In this document: one piece after another, positions 34,204 through 43,472 of the stretch
Numbering within the stretch: position 1 is the first letter of the stretch
Layout: every line of letters starts with the position of its first letter
The notes under the pieces: generated by a model
What the model saw: the letters and a program-made list of their open reading frames with translations, nothing else
The model's database searches: none
What the model was told of the DNA's origin: nothing
From: Pseudogracilibacillus sp037892545
Lineage (GTDB): Bacteria > Bacillota > Bacilli > Bacillales > Amphibacillaceae
Direction: 5' to 3'
Assembly: GCF_037892545.1 (NCBI RefSeq)
Contig: NZ_JBBKBG010000011.1
Span: 1 to 64,000 of the forward strand
Length of the DNA: 64,000 nucleotides
Position numbers and translations under genes: made by a program

Positions 34204-35163
34204 TTATATTGATAATTGTTTTGATAAATGATATAAATATTCGTCAACTTCATGTTTTTCTTGTAACACTACCTCATAATCTTGTGGAATTAATTCGTTT
34301 TTCCACATGGTGACAATTTTACTTTTTTCACCTTCTAATAATAAATCGACTGCCTTTCCACCTAATATACTTGCGAGGACTCTGTCAGTGGCAGTTGGTG
34401 TGCCACCACGCTGGATGTACCCTAATACTGTTACTCTTGTTTCAAGACCAGATAATTCTTCTATTTTACGGCCATATTTAAACCCTTCGGCAACTCCTTC
34501 AGCAAGAACGATAATACTATGTTTCTTGCCACGTTCTTGTCCATTTTTCAAACGGCATACGACTTCTTCCATCGTCGTTTCAATTTCTGGAATAATTATA
34601 CTTTCCGCACCACCTGCTAACCCAGCATAAAGGGCAATATCTCCAGCATTTCTTCCCATTACTTCAATCACATATGTGCGCTCATGAGATGTGGCAGTAT
34701 CACGGATTTTGTCAATTGCTTCAATCACTGTATTTAATGACGTATCAAAGCCAATGGTTCGATCTACACGAGCAAGATCATTATCAATTGTCGCCGGAAT
34801 GCCGATAGTTGGAATGCCAAGTTCCACTAAAGATTGCGCCCCTTTTAAACTTCCATCACCACCGATAACGACCAATCCATCGATTTCATGTTTACGCAAT
34901 TGATTGACAGCCAAAAGTTTCCCCTCTTTTGTCATAAATTCCTTACTTCGAGCGGAATAAAGAATTGTTCCACCTCGATGAATAATATCTCCAACAGAAC
35001 CAAGTTCCATTCGTTTCATATTCCCTTTTATTAGACCATCAAACCCATTATAAATACCAATTGGAACGATATGATGATAAAAACATTTGCGTACGACCGC
35101 ACGAATAGCTGCATTCATTCCAGGTGCATCTCCACCACTCGTTAACAGACCAATTTTTTTCAT
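34204..35163 (-). CDS. pfkA: ATP-dependent 6-phosphofructokinase
   Basis: PfkA phosphorylates fructose-6-phosphate, the committed glycolytic step. The 319-residue protein is the bacterial standard length: LLTSGGDAPGMNAAIRA, the catalytic TIDNDLARVDRTIGFDT, VIEVMGRNAGDIALYAG and the C-terminal LGYIQRGGTPTATDRV. ATG 35163 follows GTAGGAGG at ideal spacing. Upstream, the accA-pfkA gap holds a large two-tier hairpin. Confidence 0.98.
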   Translation of the reverse strand: MKKIGLLTSGGDAPGMNAAIRAVVRKCFYHHIVPIGIYNGFDGLIKGNMKRMELGSVGDIIHRGGTILYSARSKEFMTKEGKLLAVNQLRKHEIDGLVVIGGDGSLKGAQSLVELGIPTIGIPATIDNDLARVDRTIGFDTSLNTVIEAIDKIRDTATSHERTYVIEVMGRNAGDIALYAGLAGGAESIIIPEIETTMEEVVCRLKNGQERGKKHSIIVLAEGVAEGFKYGRKIEELSGLETRVTVLGYIQRGGTPTATDRVLASILGGKAVDLLLEGEKSKIVTMWKNELIPQDYEVVLQEKHEVDEYLYHLSKQLSI

Positions 35164-35279
35164 TTTGTACCTCCTACATTGAAGCATTGAAACATGAATT
35201 AGTATAACTTTTTTTGTTTAAATATTGATTTGGCATAACGTTTTTCTACATTTAATACATACTATTCCCTTACATGGAG

Positions 35280-35370
35280 AAAGGATGGCCATTATAAACG
35301 TATCATAAGTAGTTCGTAATAGAAAATAATTCTATTACCTCTATCTTATCACATTTATAAGACCATCCTT
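35280..35370 (-). other. Two-tier hairpin between accA and pfkA
   Basis: Outer arms 35281-35298 and 35354-35370 pair over about 17 bp with one bulge and one wobble. They enclose an inner perfect 9-bp stem GTAATAGAA/TTCTATTAC (35316-35324, 35330-35338). No T-run follows on either strand, so it does not look like a simple terminator. It could be an RNA-processing or stability element between acetyl-CoA carboxylase and glycolytic cistrons. Confidence 0.6.
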
Positions 35371-35384
35371 TTCATTATCCATTA

Positions 35385-36341
35385 TTATACTTCGCCAAAT
35401 TCGCCCATCTGTTTAAATTTTTCCCAACGTTGGGTTAATAAGGCCTCTTCTGTTTCTTTCGTTAATATATTGATGGATTGTTGCAATACTTTATCAATAT
35501 TGGCAGCTTGTAATTCCACATTTCGATGTGCTCCACCTTGAGGTTCAGGAATAATTTCATCAATAATATGGAATTTCTTTAAATCATACGACGTAATTTT
35601 CATAGACTCAGCCGCTTTTTGCGCTTGAGTGGCATCTTTCCAAAGGATAGATGCAGCACCTTCTGGAGAAATAACCGAGTAAGTAGAGTTCTCTAACATA
35701 TGCACGTGGTTTCCAACGCCTAATGCTAATGCTCCACCACTTCCACCTTCACCGATTACGATACAAATAATTGGCACCTTTAATCCTGCCATCTCTTTTA
35801 AATTGTATGCAATCGCTTCACTTTGTCCACGTTCTTCAGCCGCTTTTCCAGGTTCTGCCCCTTTCGTATCGATAAACGTAACAATTGGACGATGAAATTT
35901 CTCTGCTTGTTGCATATGACGAATTGCTTTTCGATATCCTTCAGGGTGTGGCATCCCAAAATTCCGACGAATATTTTCTTTCGTTTTCTTTCCACGTTGA
36001 TGACCAATAATCGTTATTGGTTTGCCATGATAAAAAGCAATCCCTGAAACAATCGCTTCATCGTCACCAAAATAGCGATCTCCATGAAATTCGATAAAAT
36101 CCGTAAATAAATGCTGTACATAATCTAATGTCGTTGGACGCATTTGATGACGTGCAATTTGCACACGATCCCACGGTTTTAAGTTCGAATAAATATCGTC
36201 TGATAATTTTTTTAAACGTTTTTCTAACGTATCGATTTCCTCCGCTAAATCAATTTCACTCGTTTGTGATAGAGCTTTTAATTCATTTATTTTATCTTGT
36301 AAATGAACGATTGGTTTTTCAAATTCTAGCACTTGATTCAT
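35385..36341 (-). CDS. accA: Acetyl-CoA carboxylase, carboxyltransferase alpha subunit
   Basis: AccA pairs with AccD to move carboxyl from biotin-BCCP to acetyl-CoA, giving malonyl-CoA. The 318-residue protein has the N-terminal helical segment (DEIDTL-type region) and the crotonase-fold core: HQRGKKTKENIRRNFGMPHP, VTFIDTKGAEPGKAAEERGQ and GEGGSGGALALGVGN. An AAGGAGG site precedes ATG 36341. The start overlaps the accD stop by 4 nt, giving coupled translation and equal subunit amounts. Confidence 0.98.
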   Translation of the reverse strand: MNQVLEFEKPIVHLQDKINELKALSQTSEIDLAEEIDTLEKRLKKLSDDIYSNLKPWDRVQIARHQMRPTTLDYVQHLFTDFIEFHGDRYFGDDEAIVSGIAFYHGKPITIIGHQRGKKTKENIRRNFGMPHPEGYRKAIRHMQQAEKFHRPIVTFIDTKGAEPGKAAEERGQSEAIAYNLKEMAGLKVPIICIVIGEGGSGGALALGVGNHVHMLENSTYSVISPEGAASILWKDATQAQKAAESMKITSYDLKKFHIIDEIIPEPQGGAHRNVELQAANIDKVLQQSINILTKETEEALLTQRWEKFKQMGEFGEV

Positions 36342-37249
36342 CGAGTTTGTCCTCCTTCAACTGAAACGACCTTTGTTTCAGGAGTTTTTTCTTCTGCTAC
36401 TTGCTCTACTGCATGTAATGCTAAAATGGTCGTTAGCAATTCTTTCATTTCATGACGATGAACGATACGGTCCAGTTGTCCATGTTTAAATAAAAACTCA
36501 GACGTTTGGAAGTCTTTCGGTAACTTTTCACGTGTCGTCTGTTCAATTACGCGTCTTCCAGCAAACCCGATTAAAGCACCTGGTTCGGCAAAGTTGTAAT
36601 CACCTAACGATGCAAAACTTGCCGTCACTCCACCTGTTGTCGGGTGTGTCATGACGGAAATCATTAGGCCGCCCGCTGCAGATAAACGTTCAATAGCAAC
36701 AGATGTTTTTGCCATTTGCATTAAACTTAAGACACCTTCTTGCATTCGTGCTCCACCTGATGCGGTAAAAATGATAAACGGTATCGAAAGTTCTCTTGCG
36801 CGTTCAACTGCTCGAGCAATTTTTTCACCGACCACCGAGCCCATACTTCCCATACGGAAGTTTGCATCCATTACAGCAAAAGCCGTCGGATATCCTCCAA
36901 TTAGTCCTTTACCCGTGACAACCGCTTCATTTAACCCTGTTTTCTCACGGTCTTTGTTCACTTTTTCCATATATTCTGGAAAGTCCATTGGGTTTTCTGA
37001 GACTAATTCTTTATCCCATTCTTCAAATGTTCCTTCATCAAACAGACTATTAATTCTTTCCCAAGCATTTTGCTGGTGGTGAAAATCACAATTAGGACAA
37101 ACGTGATTGTTTTTTTCTAATTCTTTTCTGTAATATATTTGTGAGCAATGATCACATTTCATCATGATGCCTGCTGGTACTTCTGATTTGGCTTTTTCGT
37201 CTGGTATGACGACGTTATTTTTATTTCTTGTAAAGATTTTTTTCAGCAA
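36338..37249 (-). CDS. accD: Acetyl-CoA carboxylase, carboxyltransferase beta subunit
   Basis: AccD is the second carboxyltransferase subunit. The 303-residue protein has the N-terminal zinc ribbon (KCDHC and CPNC) and the crotonase core (SASGGARMQEGVLSLMQMAK-like region, PTTGGVTASFASLGD, IGFAGRRVIEQT). It starts the accD-accA unit. The 190-nt gap upstream is AT-rich and probably holds the promoter, but I saw no box I would defend. Confidence 0.97.
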   Translation of the reverse strand: MLKKIFTRNKNNVVIPDEKAKSEVPAGIMMKCDHCSQIYYRKELEKNNHVCPNCDFHHQQNAWERINSLFDEGTFEEWDKELVSENPMDFPEYMEKVNKDREKTGLNEAVVTGKGLIGGYPTAFAVMDANFRMGSMGSVVGEKIARAVERARELSIPFIIFTASGGARMQEGVLSLMQMAKTSVAIERLSAAGGLMISVMTHPTTGGVTASFASLGDYNFAEPGALIGFAGRRVIEQTTREKLPKDFQTSEFLFKHGQLDRIVHRHEMKELLTTILALHAVEQVAEEKTPETKVVSVEGGQTR

Positions 37250-37440
37250 TGAATTCCCTCCTTATTCACATTGCTTCTGAACATGTTATGTATAAAAAAT
37301 AAGATGTATAAGTTCCAATAATATATAACTATAGAGATACATTATCATGTTCATTTTTACTATACTTTAAAAAATTATACATTTCTAGTATTTTTATCAT
37401 CTTTTCTATTTTAATGTATAAGGAGGCAATGTATCAAATA

Positions 37441-38679
37441 TTAATTGCTGTCTAACGCACTTAATCGTCTCGTTTTTTCAGCAATTTCCTCAGGATCTAC
37501 CTCGATTCTCGCTACGCCACTTTCCATCGCAGCCTTTGCAACCGCTTTAGCAACAGCTGGTGCAACACGTGCATCAAACGGATTTGGAATGACATAATCT
37601 TCGTTCAATTCTGATTCATCAATTAATCCTGCAATTGCTTCTACTGCTGCAATTTTCATTTTTTCATTTATTCTTGTCGCATGAACGTCTAATGCACCAC
37701 GGAAAATTCCTGGGAATGCTAACACGTTATTCACCTGGTTCGGAAAATCTGATCGTCCCGTACCGATTACTTTCGCTCCAGCTATTTTCGCGTCGTTTGG
37801 TAAAATTTCTGGATCAGGGTTGGCCATTGCAAAAATAATTGGGTCTTTGTTCATTTTTCTCACCATTGATTCTGTTAATGCGCCACCAACAGACACTCCG
37901 ATAAATACATCTGCACCTTCAATAACATCTTCTAATGATCCTTCTAATTTTTTCGGGTTCGTTTTTTTCGCCACAATTTCTTTGACTTTATTCATTCTTC
38001 TAGGGCGTCCATCGTAAATGGCTCCTTGTGAATCACACATAATAATTTCGCCCACACCGAATTGATTTAATAAGTTTATAATTGCAATTCCTGCCGCTCC
38101 AGCACCATTTGCAACCACTTTAATTTCTTTAAATGATTTTTTTACTAATTTTAATGCATTTAATAATCCTGCAGCCGTCACAATTGCCGTACCGTGTTGG
38201 TCATCATGAAAAATAGGAATATTTGTTTCCTTTTTTAAACGATCTTCAATAATAAAACAATTTGGGGCTGCAATATCCTCTAGATTTACTCCACCGAATG
38301 TTGGCTCAATTAATTTCACTGTATTGACGATATCGTCAATATCATTTGATCCAATACAAATTGGGAATGCGTCTACTCCAGCAAAGGATTTAAACAGGAC
38401 AGCCTTCCCCTCCATAACTGGCATGGAAGCCTCTGCACCAATATCCCCTAAACCTAATACCGCTGTACCATCACTAACAACTGCAACCATATTGCCTTTC
38501 ATTGTATAATCATACACAGTTTGTTTGTTTTTATGGATTTCTTTACAAGGTTCTGCGACACCTGGTGAATAAGCTAAACTTAAGTCTTCCGAATTTTTTA
38601 CTTCTACTTTTGTCTGTACTTCTAACTTTCCCTGGTTCACTTTGTGCATATGTAAAGCTTCATCTCTTAATTTTGACAT
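37441..38679 (-). CDS. ytsJ: NADP-dependent malic enzyme (YtsJ type)
   Basis: This enzyme oxidatively decarboxylates malate to pyruvate, supplying NADPH. The 412-residue sequence follows B. subtilis YtsJ closely: SLAYSPGVAEPCKEIHKN, GVDAFPICIGSNDIDDI, TNIPIFHDDQHGTAIV, the Rossmann VANGAGAAGIAIINLL and GTGRSDFPNQVNNVLAFPG. ATG 38679 (MSKLRDEALHMHK) matches the family start; 38688 and 38700 are also in frame and closer to AAAGGG. It is separate from dnaE upstream by 135 nt. Confidence 0.95.
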   Translation of the reverse strand: MSKLRDEALHMHKVNQGKLEVQTKVEVKNSEDLSLAYSPGVAEPCKEIHKNKQTVYDYTMKGNMVAVVSDGTAVLGLGDIGAEASMPVMEGKAVLFKSFAGVDAFPICIGSNDIDDIVNTVKLIEPTFGGVNLEDIAAPNCFIIEDRLKKETNIPIFHDDQHGTAIVTAAGLLNALKLVKKSFKEIKVVANGAGAAGIAIINLLNQFGVGEIIMCDSQGAIYDGRPRRMNKVKEIVAKKTNPKKLEGSLEDVIEGADVFIGVSVGGALTESMVRKMNKDPIIFAMANPDPEILPNDAKIAGAKVIGTGRSDFPNQVNNVLAFPGIFRGALDVHATRINEKMKIAAVEAIAGLIDESELNEDYVIPNPFDARVAPAVAKAVAKAAMESGVARIEVDPEEIAEKTRRLSALDSN

Positions 38680-38814
38680 TGTATACATTCGCCCTTTCAT
38701 TCCTTCATTTCTCTTTCCGCATGTCTGTTTCGCAAAGTTGCATGTGTATAATATTTATTATTATAGCAAAAGATTTTTAAAAAGATAGGTTTTTTTCTTA
38801 TCATAAGTGATTAT

Positions 38815-41800
38815 TTATTTTAATACAACGTAATCAGCCCCGAAAAATGTATATAATTGTTGCATTATTTCATCGTTTACATTTAGTTTATATTGCTTTT
38901 CTAACATATATGCTTTATTCTCTCGTTCATCAAAAATGACGATGTGTCCATCTCCTTTTTTCGTTTGTGCCATACGACGTAAAAAAGATAGCGCTTCTTC
39001 ACGAGAACGATCTTTCGTTAATTTAATATATACCGTTTTTGGAGCAGTTTTTTTCCATGCTTCTAAATCAAATACAGTAATTTCGTTTGCAATAAGTTGC
39101 TTTTTCTCTCGGAAACTATCTATTTTTCCTTGAATCATCACAATACTTTCTTCTTTAAACCAATGACTAATTTGTCTAAACACAGATGGAAATACTACGA
39201 TATCTATTTCCGAAAATTCATCCGATATTGTAGCAAATGCCATCGTTTCAGCTCGTTTCGTATGTGTTTTACGAAAACTTTCTATAATGCCGACTGTACG
39301 TATTTGGGTATTCTTTGCTAACTCCTTTATTTGTGCAATCGATTGGACCTTTTCTAAAGATAATTTCATTCGAATACTTTCAAAAGGATGGCTCGATACA
39401 TACATATTTAAAATATTTTTTTCATCTTGCAATTTTTCCATTAAAGAAAAGTCTTCCATTTCCACATAGGCGGTTGACATATCCATCTTGGAAAATAATG
39501 TGCTACCAAATAACTCTGTTCGTTCATAGGCTTGATCAATCGAAGCGAGTAAACTAGCTCGATTATCATATAAATCATCCAATGCCCCGGCTAAAATAAA
39601 GGTTTCCAATGCATTTCGCTTTAAGCCTTTGCAACGAAATGTAAAATCAAATAAATCTTTAAAGGCTCCATCTTTACGTGCCTGAATGATTAATTTAGCT
39701 GTTTCATAGCCAATTCCTTTCATAGCAAGAAGACCTGTTCGAATATTCCCTTCCTCCACAGAAAAATAAGCAAAGCTTTTATTGACAGAAGGAGGTAATA
39801 GTTGAATCCCGAATTGTTTCGCCTCACTTATATACGAAATCATTTTCTCTGGTTCATTTGCGACGGAACTTAATATATGTGCAAAAAAATGTGTCGGATA
39901 ATTCGCTTTTAAATAACTTAATTGATAGGAAATTTTACTATATGCAACAGAATGGCTTTTATTAAACCCATAATCTGCAAATTTTATAATCCAAGAAAAT
40001 ACTTCTTCTGCGATCGCTGCATCATAGCCTTTTTTGGCACATCCTTGTAAAAACTTTTCTTTTATATGCGCCATTTCCCTGTGGTCTTTTTTACTTACCG
40101 CACGTCGTAAAATATCCGCCTCTCCTAAAGTAAGCCCTGCAAAAGTATGGGCGATTTGCATAATTTGTTCTTGATAAATTAAAACACCGTATGTTTTTTC
40201 TAAAATTGGAGCTAAATCAGGATGCAGATAGGAAAATTTTGTCGTTCCATGTTTTCTTTCAATATAAGTGGAAATATAGTCCATCGGTCCAGGACGGTAC
40301 AAAGCGTTTACGGCGACAATATCATCCAAAGATGTCGGTTTTAATCGACGTAACACACTTTTCATTCCATCAGATTCTAATTGGAAAACACCATTTGTTT
40401 GTCCTTTTTGGAGTAATGCAAATGTTTTAGGATCGTTTTCCGGTAAGTGATGCAAATGATCCAACTTTACTTTCTCGGTCCGTTCAATGGATGTGACAAT
40501 TCGCTCTAATAAAGTTAAATTACGTAATCCTAATAAATCCATTTTTAAAAGACCGATTTTTTCGAGTTCATTCATTGCATACTGTGTTAAGTACGTCTCA
40601 TGAATACCATGTGTTAATGGAACATGTTGGATTAATTTCTCTTTCCCGATGACAATTCCTGCCGCATGTGTCGATATATGGCGTGGCAGTCCTTCCAATT
40701 TCATCGCAATAGAAAATAGACGGCGCAACTTTTCGGAAGCTTTAATATAATTTTTTAAATCAGGAGAATCTTGCACCACTTCTAAAATCGTTGATTGCCG
40801 CTGTTGTGGAAGTTTCCTTAAAATATATTGTTGGTCTTCGTCGTGCACTTGCATCGTCTTCATTAATTCACGTAACAAAGAGCGAGCTGCAAAGGTGCCG
40901 AATGTAATAATTTGTGCCACATAATCTTCTCCATATTTTTGTTTCACATATTGGATCACTTCATCTCGACGATTATCTGAAAAGTCAATATCGATATCTG
41001 GCATCGATACTCGATTCGGATTTAGAAACCGCTCAAAAAGCAAATCATATTTTAATGGATCGACATCTGTGATATGCAATAAATAACTAACGATAGATCC
41101 TGCTGCGGATCCACGACCAGGACCGACAACAATCCCATTGTCTTTTGCATATTGTACAAAATCTTGCACAATTAAAAAGTAATCATCAAATTGTAAATCA
41201 TGAATGACTTGGAGTTCCATGTCTAGACGTTTTTTCGCTGCATCTTGTTGTTCTGGATATCGTTCCCGTATATTTTTTTCACATAATGTTCGCAAATACG
41301 ATGCTGCCGTTTCTCCTTCTGGTACTGGAAATGCCGGTAGTTGAACTCGATTGAAATCAAAATGTATGTGGCATTTGTCTACAATTTCTTCTGTGCGATC
41401 TATTAGCTCTGGCCAATAATGAAACGCTCGTTTCATCTCATCTTCTGATTTCATATATCGCACTTGTTTTTCTTGTACGTTTTTCTCATCCCATTTTCTT
41501 CCATCATGCATCGCTTGCAAACAGTCATATGCGATAGAATCTTTTTGTTCTGCATAACGAACATCATGAATGGCGACAGCTTTTATACGAAATGTTTGTT
41601 CGACTGTACGTATTTTATCTATATATGTATCTACCAACATACTATCGGAGACACCAATATATAGGTCTTCTATATTCATGTTCGATGAAACAGATTGAAA
41701 GAATCCATTTAGTTGGTCTTCCGTCCATGTTTTTTGTACATACTCATTATCTGCTGGAATAATCGCAATAAGTTCATTCCTTGCTAATTCCTCTATCGTA

Positions 41801-42111
41801 GGCGATTCTTCCGTTTCTAATACCGTTGACATTTTGATTAGCTGTTCATATCCTGTATTATTTTTCGCGTAAAAAATAATTGGAATGGATACTTCTTCAT
41901 ATACATAAGGAACAACTAGTCCTAAAATAGGTTGAATGCCACGACCAATACAAGCCTCATAAAATGCCACTGCTCCATATAAAACGCGTTCATCTGTCAA
42001 GGCTATTGCACGATAATTTAACATTTCAGCATGTTCGACAATTTTATCAATCGTCATAGTACTTTGAAATAAACTATAGCCACTTCGTACTTGTAAATGT
42101 GTAAATGACAT
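38815..42111 (-). CDS. dnaE: DNA polymerase III alpha subunit DnaE
   Basis: DnaE is the second replicative polymerase of Bacillus, extending RNA primers before handing over to PolC. The 1098-residue protein has the N-terminal PHP domain (FTHLQVRSGYSLFQST, ALTDERVLYGAVAFYEAC), the catalytic core with GPGRGSAAGSIVSYLL and PDIDIDFSDNRRDEVIQYV. The finger region includes YRPGPMDYISTYIERKHG. A C-terminal OB fold (RTVGIIESFRKTHTKR) closes the protein. The gene is transcribed away from ytrH. Confidence 0.97.
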   Translation of the reverse strand: MSFTHLQVRSGYSLFQSTMTIDKIVEHAEMLNYRAIALTDERVLYGAVAFYEACIGRGIQPILGLVVPYVYEEVSIPIIFYAKNNTGYEQLIKMSTVLETEESPTIEELARNELIAIIPADNEYVQKTWTEDQLNGFFQSVSSNMNIEDLYIGVSDSMLVDTYIDKIRTVEQTFRIKAVAIHDVRYAEQKDSIAYDCLQAMHDGRKWDEKNVQEKQVRYMKSEDEMKRAFHYWPELIDRTEEIVDKCHIHFDFNRVQLPAFPVPEGETAASYLRTLCEKNIRERYPEQQDAAKKRLDMELQVIHDLQFDDYFLIVQDFVQYAKDNGIVVGPGRGSAAGSIVSYLLHITDVDPLKYDLLFERFLNPNRVSMPDIDIDFSDNRRDEVIQYVKQKYGEDYVAQIITFGTFAARSLLRELMKTMQVHDEDQQYILRKLPQQRQSTILEVVQDSPDLKNYIKASEKLRRLFSIAMKLEGLPRHISTHAAGIVIGKEKLIQHVPLTHGIHETYLTQYAMNELEKIGLLKMDLLGLRNLTLLERIVTSIERTEKVKLDHLHHLPENDPKTFALLQKGQTNGVFQLESDGMKSVLRRLKPTSLDDIVAVNALYRPGPMDYISTYIERKHGTTKFSYLHPDLAPILEKTYGVLIYQEQIMQIAHTFAGLTLGEADILRRAVSKKDHREMAHIKEKFLQGCAKKGYDAAIAEEVFSWIIKFADYGFNKSHSVAYSKISYQLSYLKANYPTHFFAHILSSVANEPEKMISYISEAKQFGIQLLPPSVNKSFAYFSVEEGNIRTGLLAMKGIGYETAKLIIQARKDGAFKDLFDFTFRCKGLKRNALETFILAGALDDLYDNRASLLASIDQAYERTELFGSTLFSKMDMSTAYVEMEDFSLMEKLQDEKNILNMYVSSHPFESIRMKLSLEKVQSIAQIKELAKNTQIRTVGIIESFRKTHTKRAETMAFATISDEFSEIDIVVFPSVFRQISHWFKEESIVMIQGKIDSFREKKQLIANEITVFDLEAWKKTAPKTVYIKLTKDRSREEALSFLRRMAQTKKGDGHIVIFDERENKAYMLEKQYKLNVNDEIMQQLYTFFGADYVVLK

Positions 42112-42159
42112 TATCTTCCCTACCTTTAATTGTTAGTATATCTATTATATCGATTTGTC

Positions 42160-42188
42160 TCATAGAATACATAAACGATGCATATATT
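42160..42188 (+). promoter_or_regulatory. Candidate sigma-E promoter of ytrHI
   Basis: TCATAGA (42160-42166) and CATATATT (42181-42188) are 14 nt apart. This fits the mother-cell sigma-E pattern (KMATATT, then CATACANT), the -35 being the weaker half. B. subtilis ytrHI is sigma-E dependent. Confidence 0.55.
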
Positions 42189-42211
42189 GAATGTGAAACG
42201 GAGGTTGTACA

Positions 42212-42544
42212 ATGGAAGAACGTTTTTTTACTTCATTTATACATTGTTACTTTATTGCCCTCGGTGTCATCATCGGTGGAGCAATTATCGGTAGTATCGG
42301 TTCTTTCCTCACTGGTGAAGCCCCATTAAATGCCATGTTACGTATTGCGCAATCCTTAAAAATTTGGGCCATCGTCGCGGCAATCGGAGGGACATTTGAT
42401 GTCATTGAAAATTTTCAACGTGGCTTTTTAGATGGCTCTACATTAGATTTATTTAAACAATTATTATTTATTATTTCTGCTATGTTCGGTGTGAAAACAG
42501 CATTTTTAATTTTATCATGGTTCATTATTAAGGATGTTACGTAA
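42212..42544 (+). CDS. ytrH: Sporulation membrane protein YtrH
   Basis: This 110-residue membrane protein is of the YtrH family, made in the mother cell during sporulation. It has about three hydrophobic segments: FIHCYFIALGVIIGGAIIG, LKIWAIVAAIGGTFDVIENF and LFIISAMFGVKTAFLILSW. ATG 42212 has CGGAGG 8 nt upstream. Its TAA stop shares one base with the ytrI ATG (42544), so the two are coupled. Position next to dnaE on the opposite strand matches B. subtilis. The molecular role is not known. Confidence 0.93.
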   Translation: MEERFFTSFIHCYFIALGVIIGGAIIGSIGSFLTGEAPLNAMLRIAQSLKIWAIVAAIGGTFDVIENFQRGFLDGSTLDLFKQLLFIISAMFGVKTAFLILSWFIIKDVT

Positions 42545-43041
42545 TGCATTTTTCACCTTACCATCAAAAACCGACATGGCAAAAATTTCTCGCCGGGATG
42601 TTTTTCGGCGCTGTCATAGCTTACACCGTATTTACATTTATGTACGGAAAAATGTATGAAAGTCTTCTAGCTAAAAACATTCAATTACATGCAGATATGG
42701 CTACATTAACGAAACAATATGATGCCCTTATTGAACAAAAAGAAAAGTTAGAACAAACGATGCCATATACGATCGGTTCAACAGAAGTACGCTTTACGAA
42801 CGAAAAACAGTTTCAACAAGATGCACTCATCCAACACCAATTAACAAATATGATTAAGAAAGAATTGGAAACGTTTATCGGAAAACCTGTACAAAGTGTT
42901 GCAGAAAACGATACCCTCCTTATTAAATTAATTGAAAATAATGTCTATACAATAGATGACTTAACTTTTGAACTCCAAGTAAAAAAATTATTCATTTATG
43001 AAAAGCTTACATTATTTATTCAATTAAAAAAGGTCAATTAG
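42544..43041 (+). CDS. ytrI: Sporulation membrane protein YtrI
   Basis: This 165-residue partner of YtrH has one N-terminal membrane segment (FLAGMFFGAVIAYTVFTFMYG), a coiled-coil stretch (QLHADMATLTKQYDALIEQ with EKEKLEQ) and a C-terminal beta-rich domain facing out of the membrane. Identification rests on this layout and on the one-base overlap with ytrH. Expected to act in the mother cell during spore formation. Confidence 0.9.
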   Translation: MHFSPYHQKPTWQKFLAGMFFGAVIAYTVFTFMYGKMYESLLAKNIQLHADMATLTKQYDALIEQKEKLEQTMPYTIGSTEVRFTNEKQFQQDALIQHQLTNMIKKELETFIGKPVQSVAENDTLLIKLIENNVYTIDDLTFELQVKKLFIYEKLTLFIQLKKVN

Positions 43042-43155
43042 TGAACATTTTTTGAATTTTACAAAAATTTTATAGTATAAGCAGATAATTTCCGATAAAA
43101 TGATAGTAAGATCATTATTTGTAGAAATAGAAAAAATGGAAAGGAAGGATGACCG

Positions 43156-43353
43156 ATGACTGTTTTAGATCGTAGAGAAATGCGGGATGAGAAAATTGCT
43201 TTGTTAAAAGAGGGACGAGCAGTGTATGCGGAATCGCCTGAATTTATCCGACTTATTAAGCGTGGGATTCATAAAGAAGATTTGTGTGTAACATTGGAAG
43301 AAATTAATGGTGGTTGCTGGTTTATCCCTGAAAACCTTCAATCCAATGAATAA
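43156..43353 (+). CDS. Small hypothetical protein
   Basis: This 65-residue soluble protein has no recognised domain. It is charged at the N-terminus (LDRREMRDEKIALLKEGRAV) and has a conserved-looking core ESPEFIRLIKRGIHKEDL followed by a Trp/Cys-containing end (GGCWFIPEN). The RBS GGAAGG at good spacing and a bidirectional terminator right after make it a real gene. B. subtilis also has a small gene at this place (I think ytzJ), but I could not confirm the match, so no symbol is given. Confidence 0.75.
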   Translation: MTVLDRREMRDEKIALLKEGRAVYAESPEFIRLIKRGIHKEDLCVTLEEINGGCWFIPENLQSNE

Positions 43354-43360
43354 ACAGACA

Positions 43361-43471
43361 AAAAAAGAGCGTAGAACCGTTTAATGAACATTACATCCAA
43401 CATAAAAAGTAAGTTCCACTCTTCCTCCTTTTATGTTTTCTCTGTACTCCTTAACGGTCTAGCTCTTTTTT
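43361..43471. terminator. Two-tier bidirectional terminator between the small gene and nrnA
   Basis: Outer arms AAAAAAGAGC...(43361-43382) and 43453-43471 pair with two bulges. An inner stem ACATAAAA/TTTTATGT (43400-43407, 43429-43436) lies inside. T-runs follow on both strands, so it can serve both convergent genes. Confidence 0.75.
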
Positions 43472-43472
43472 A

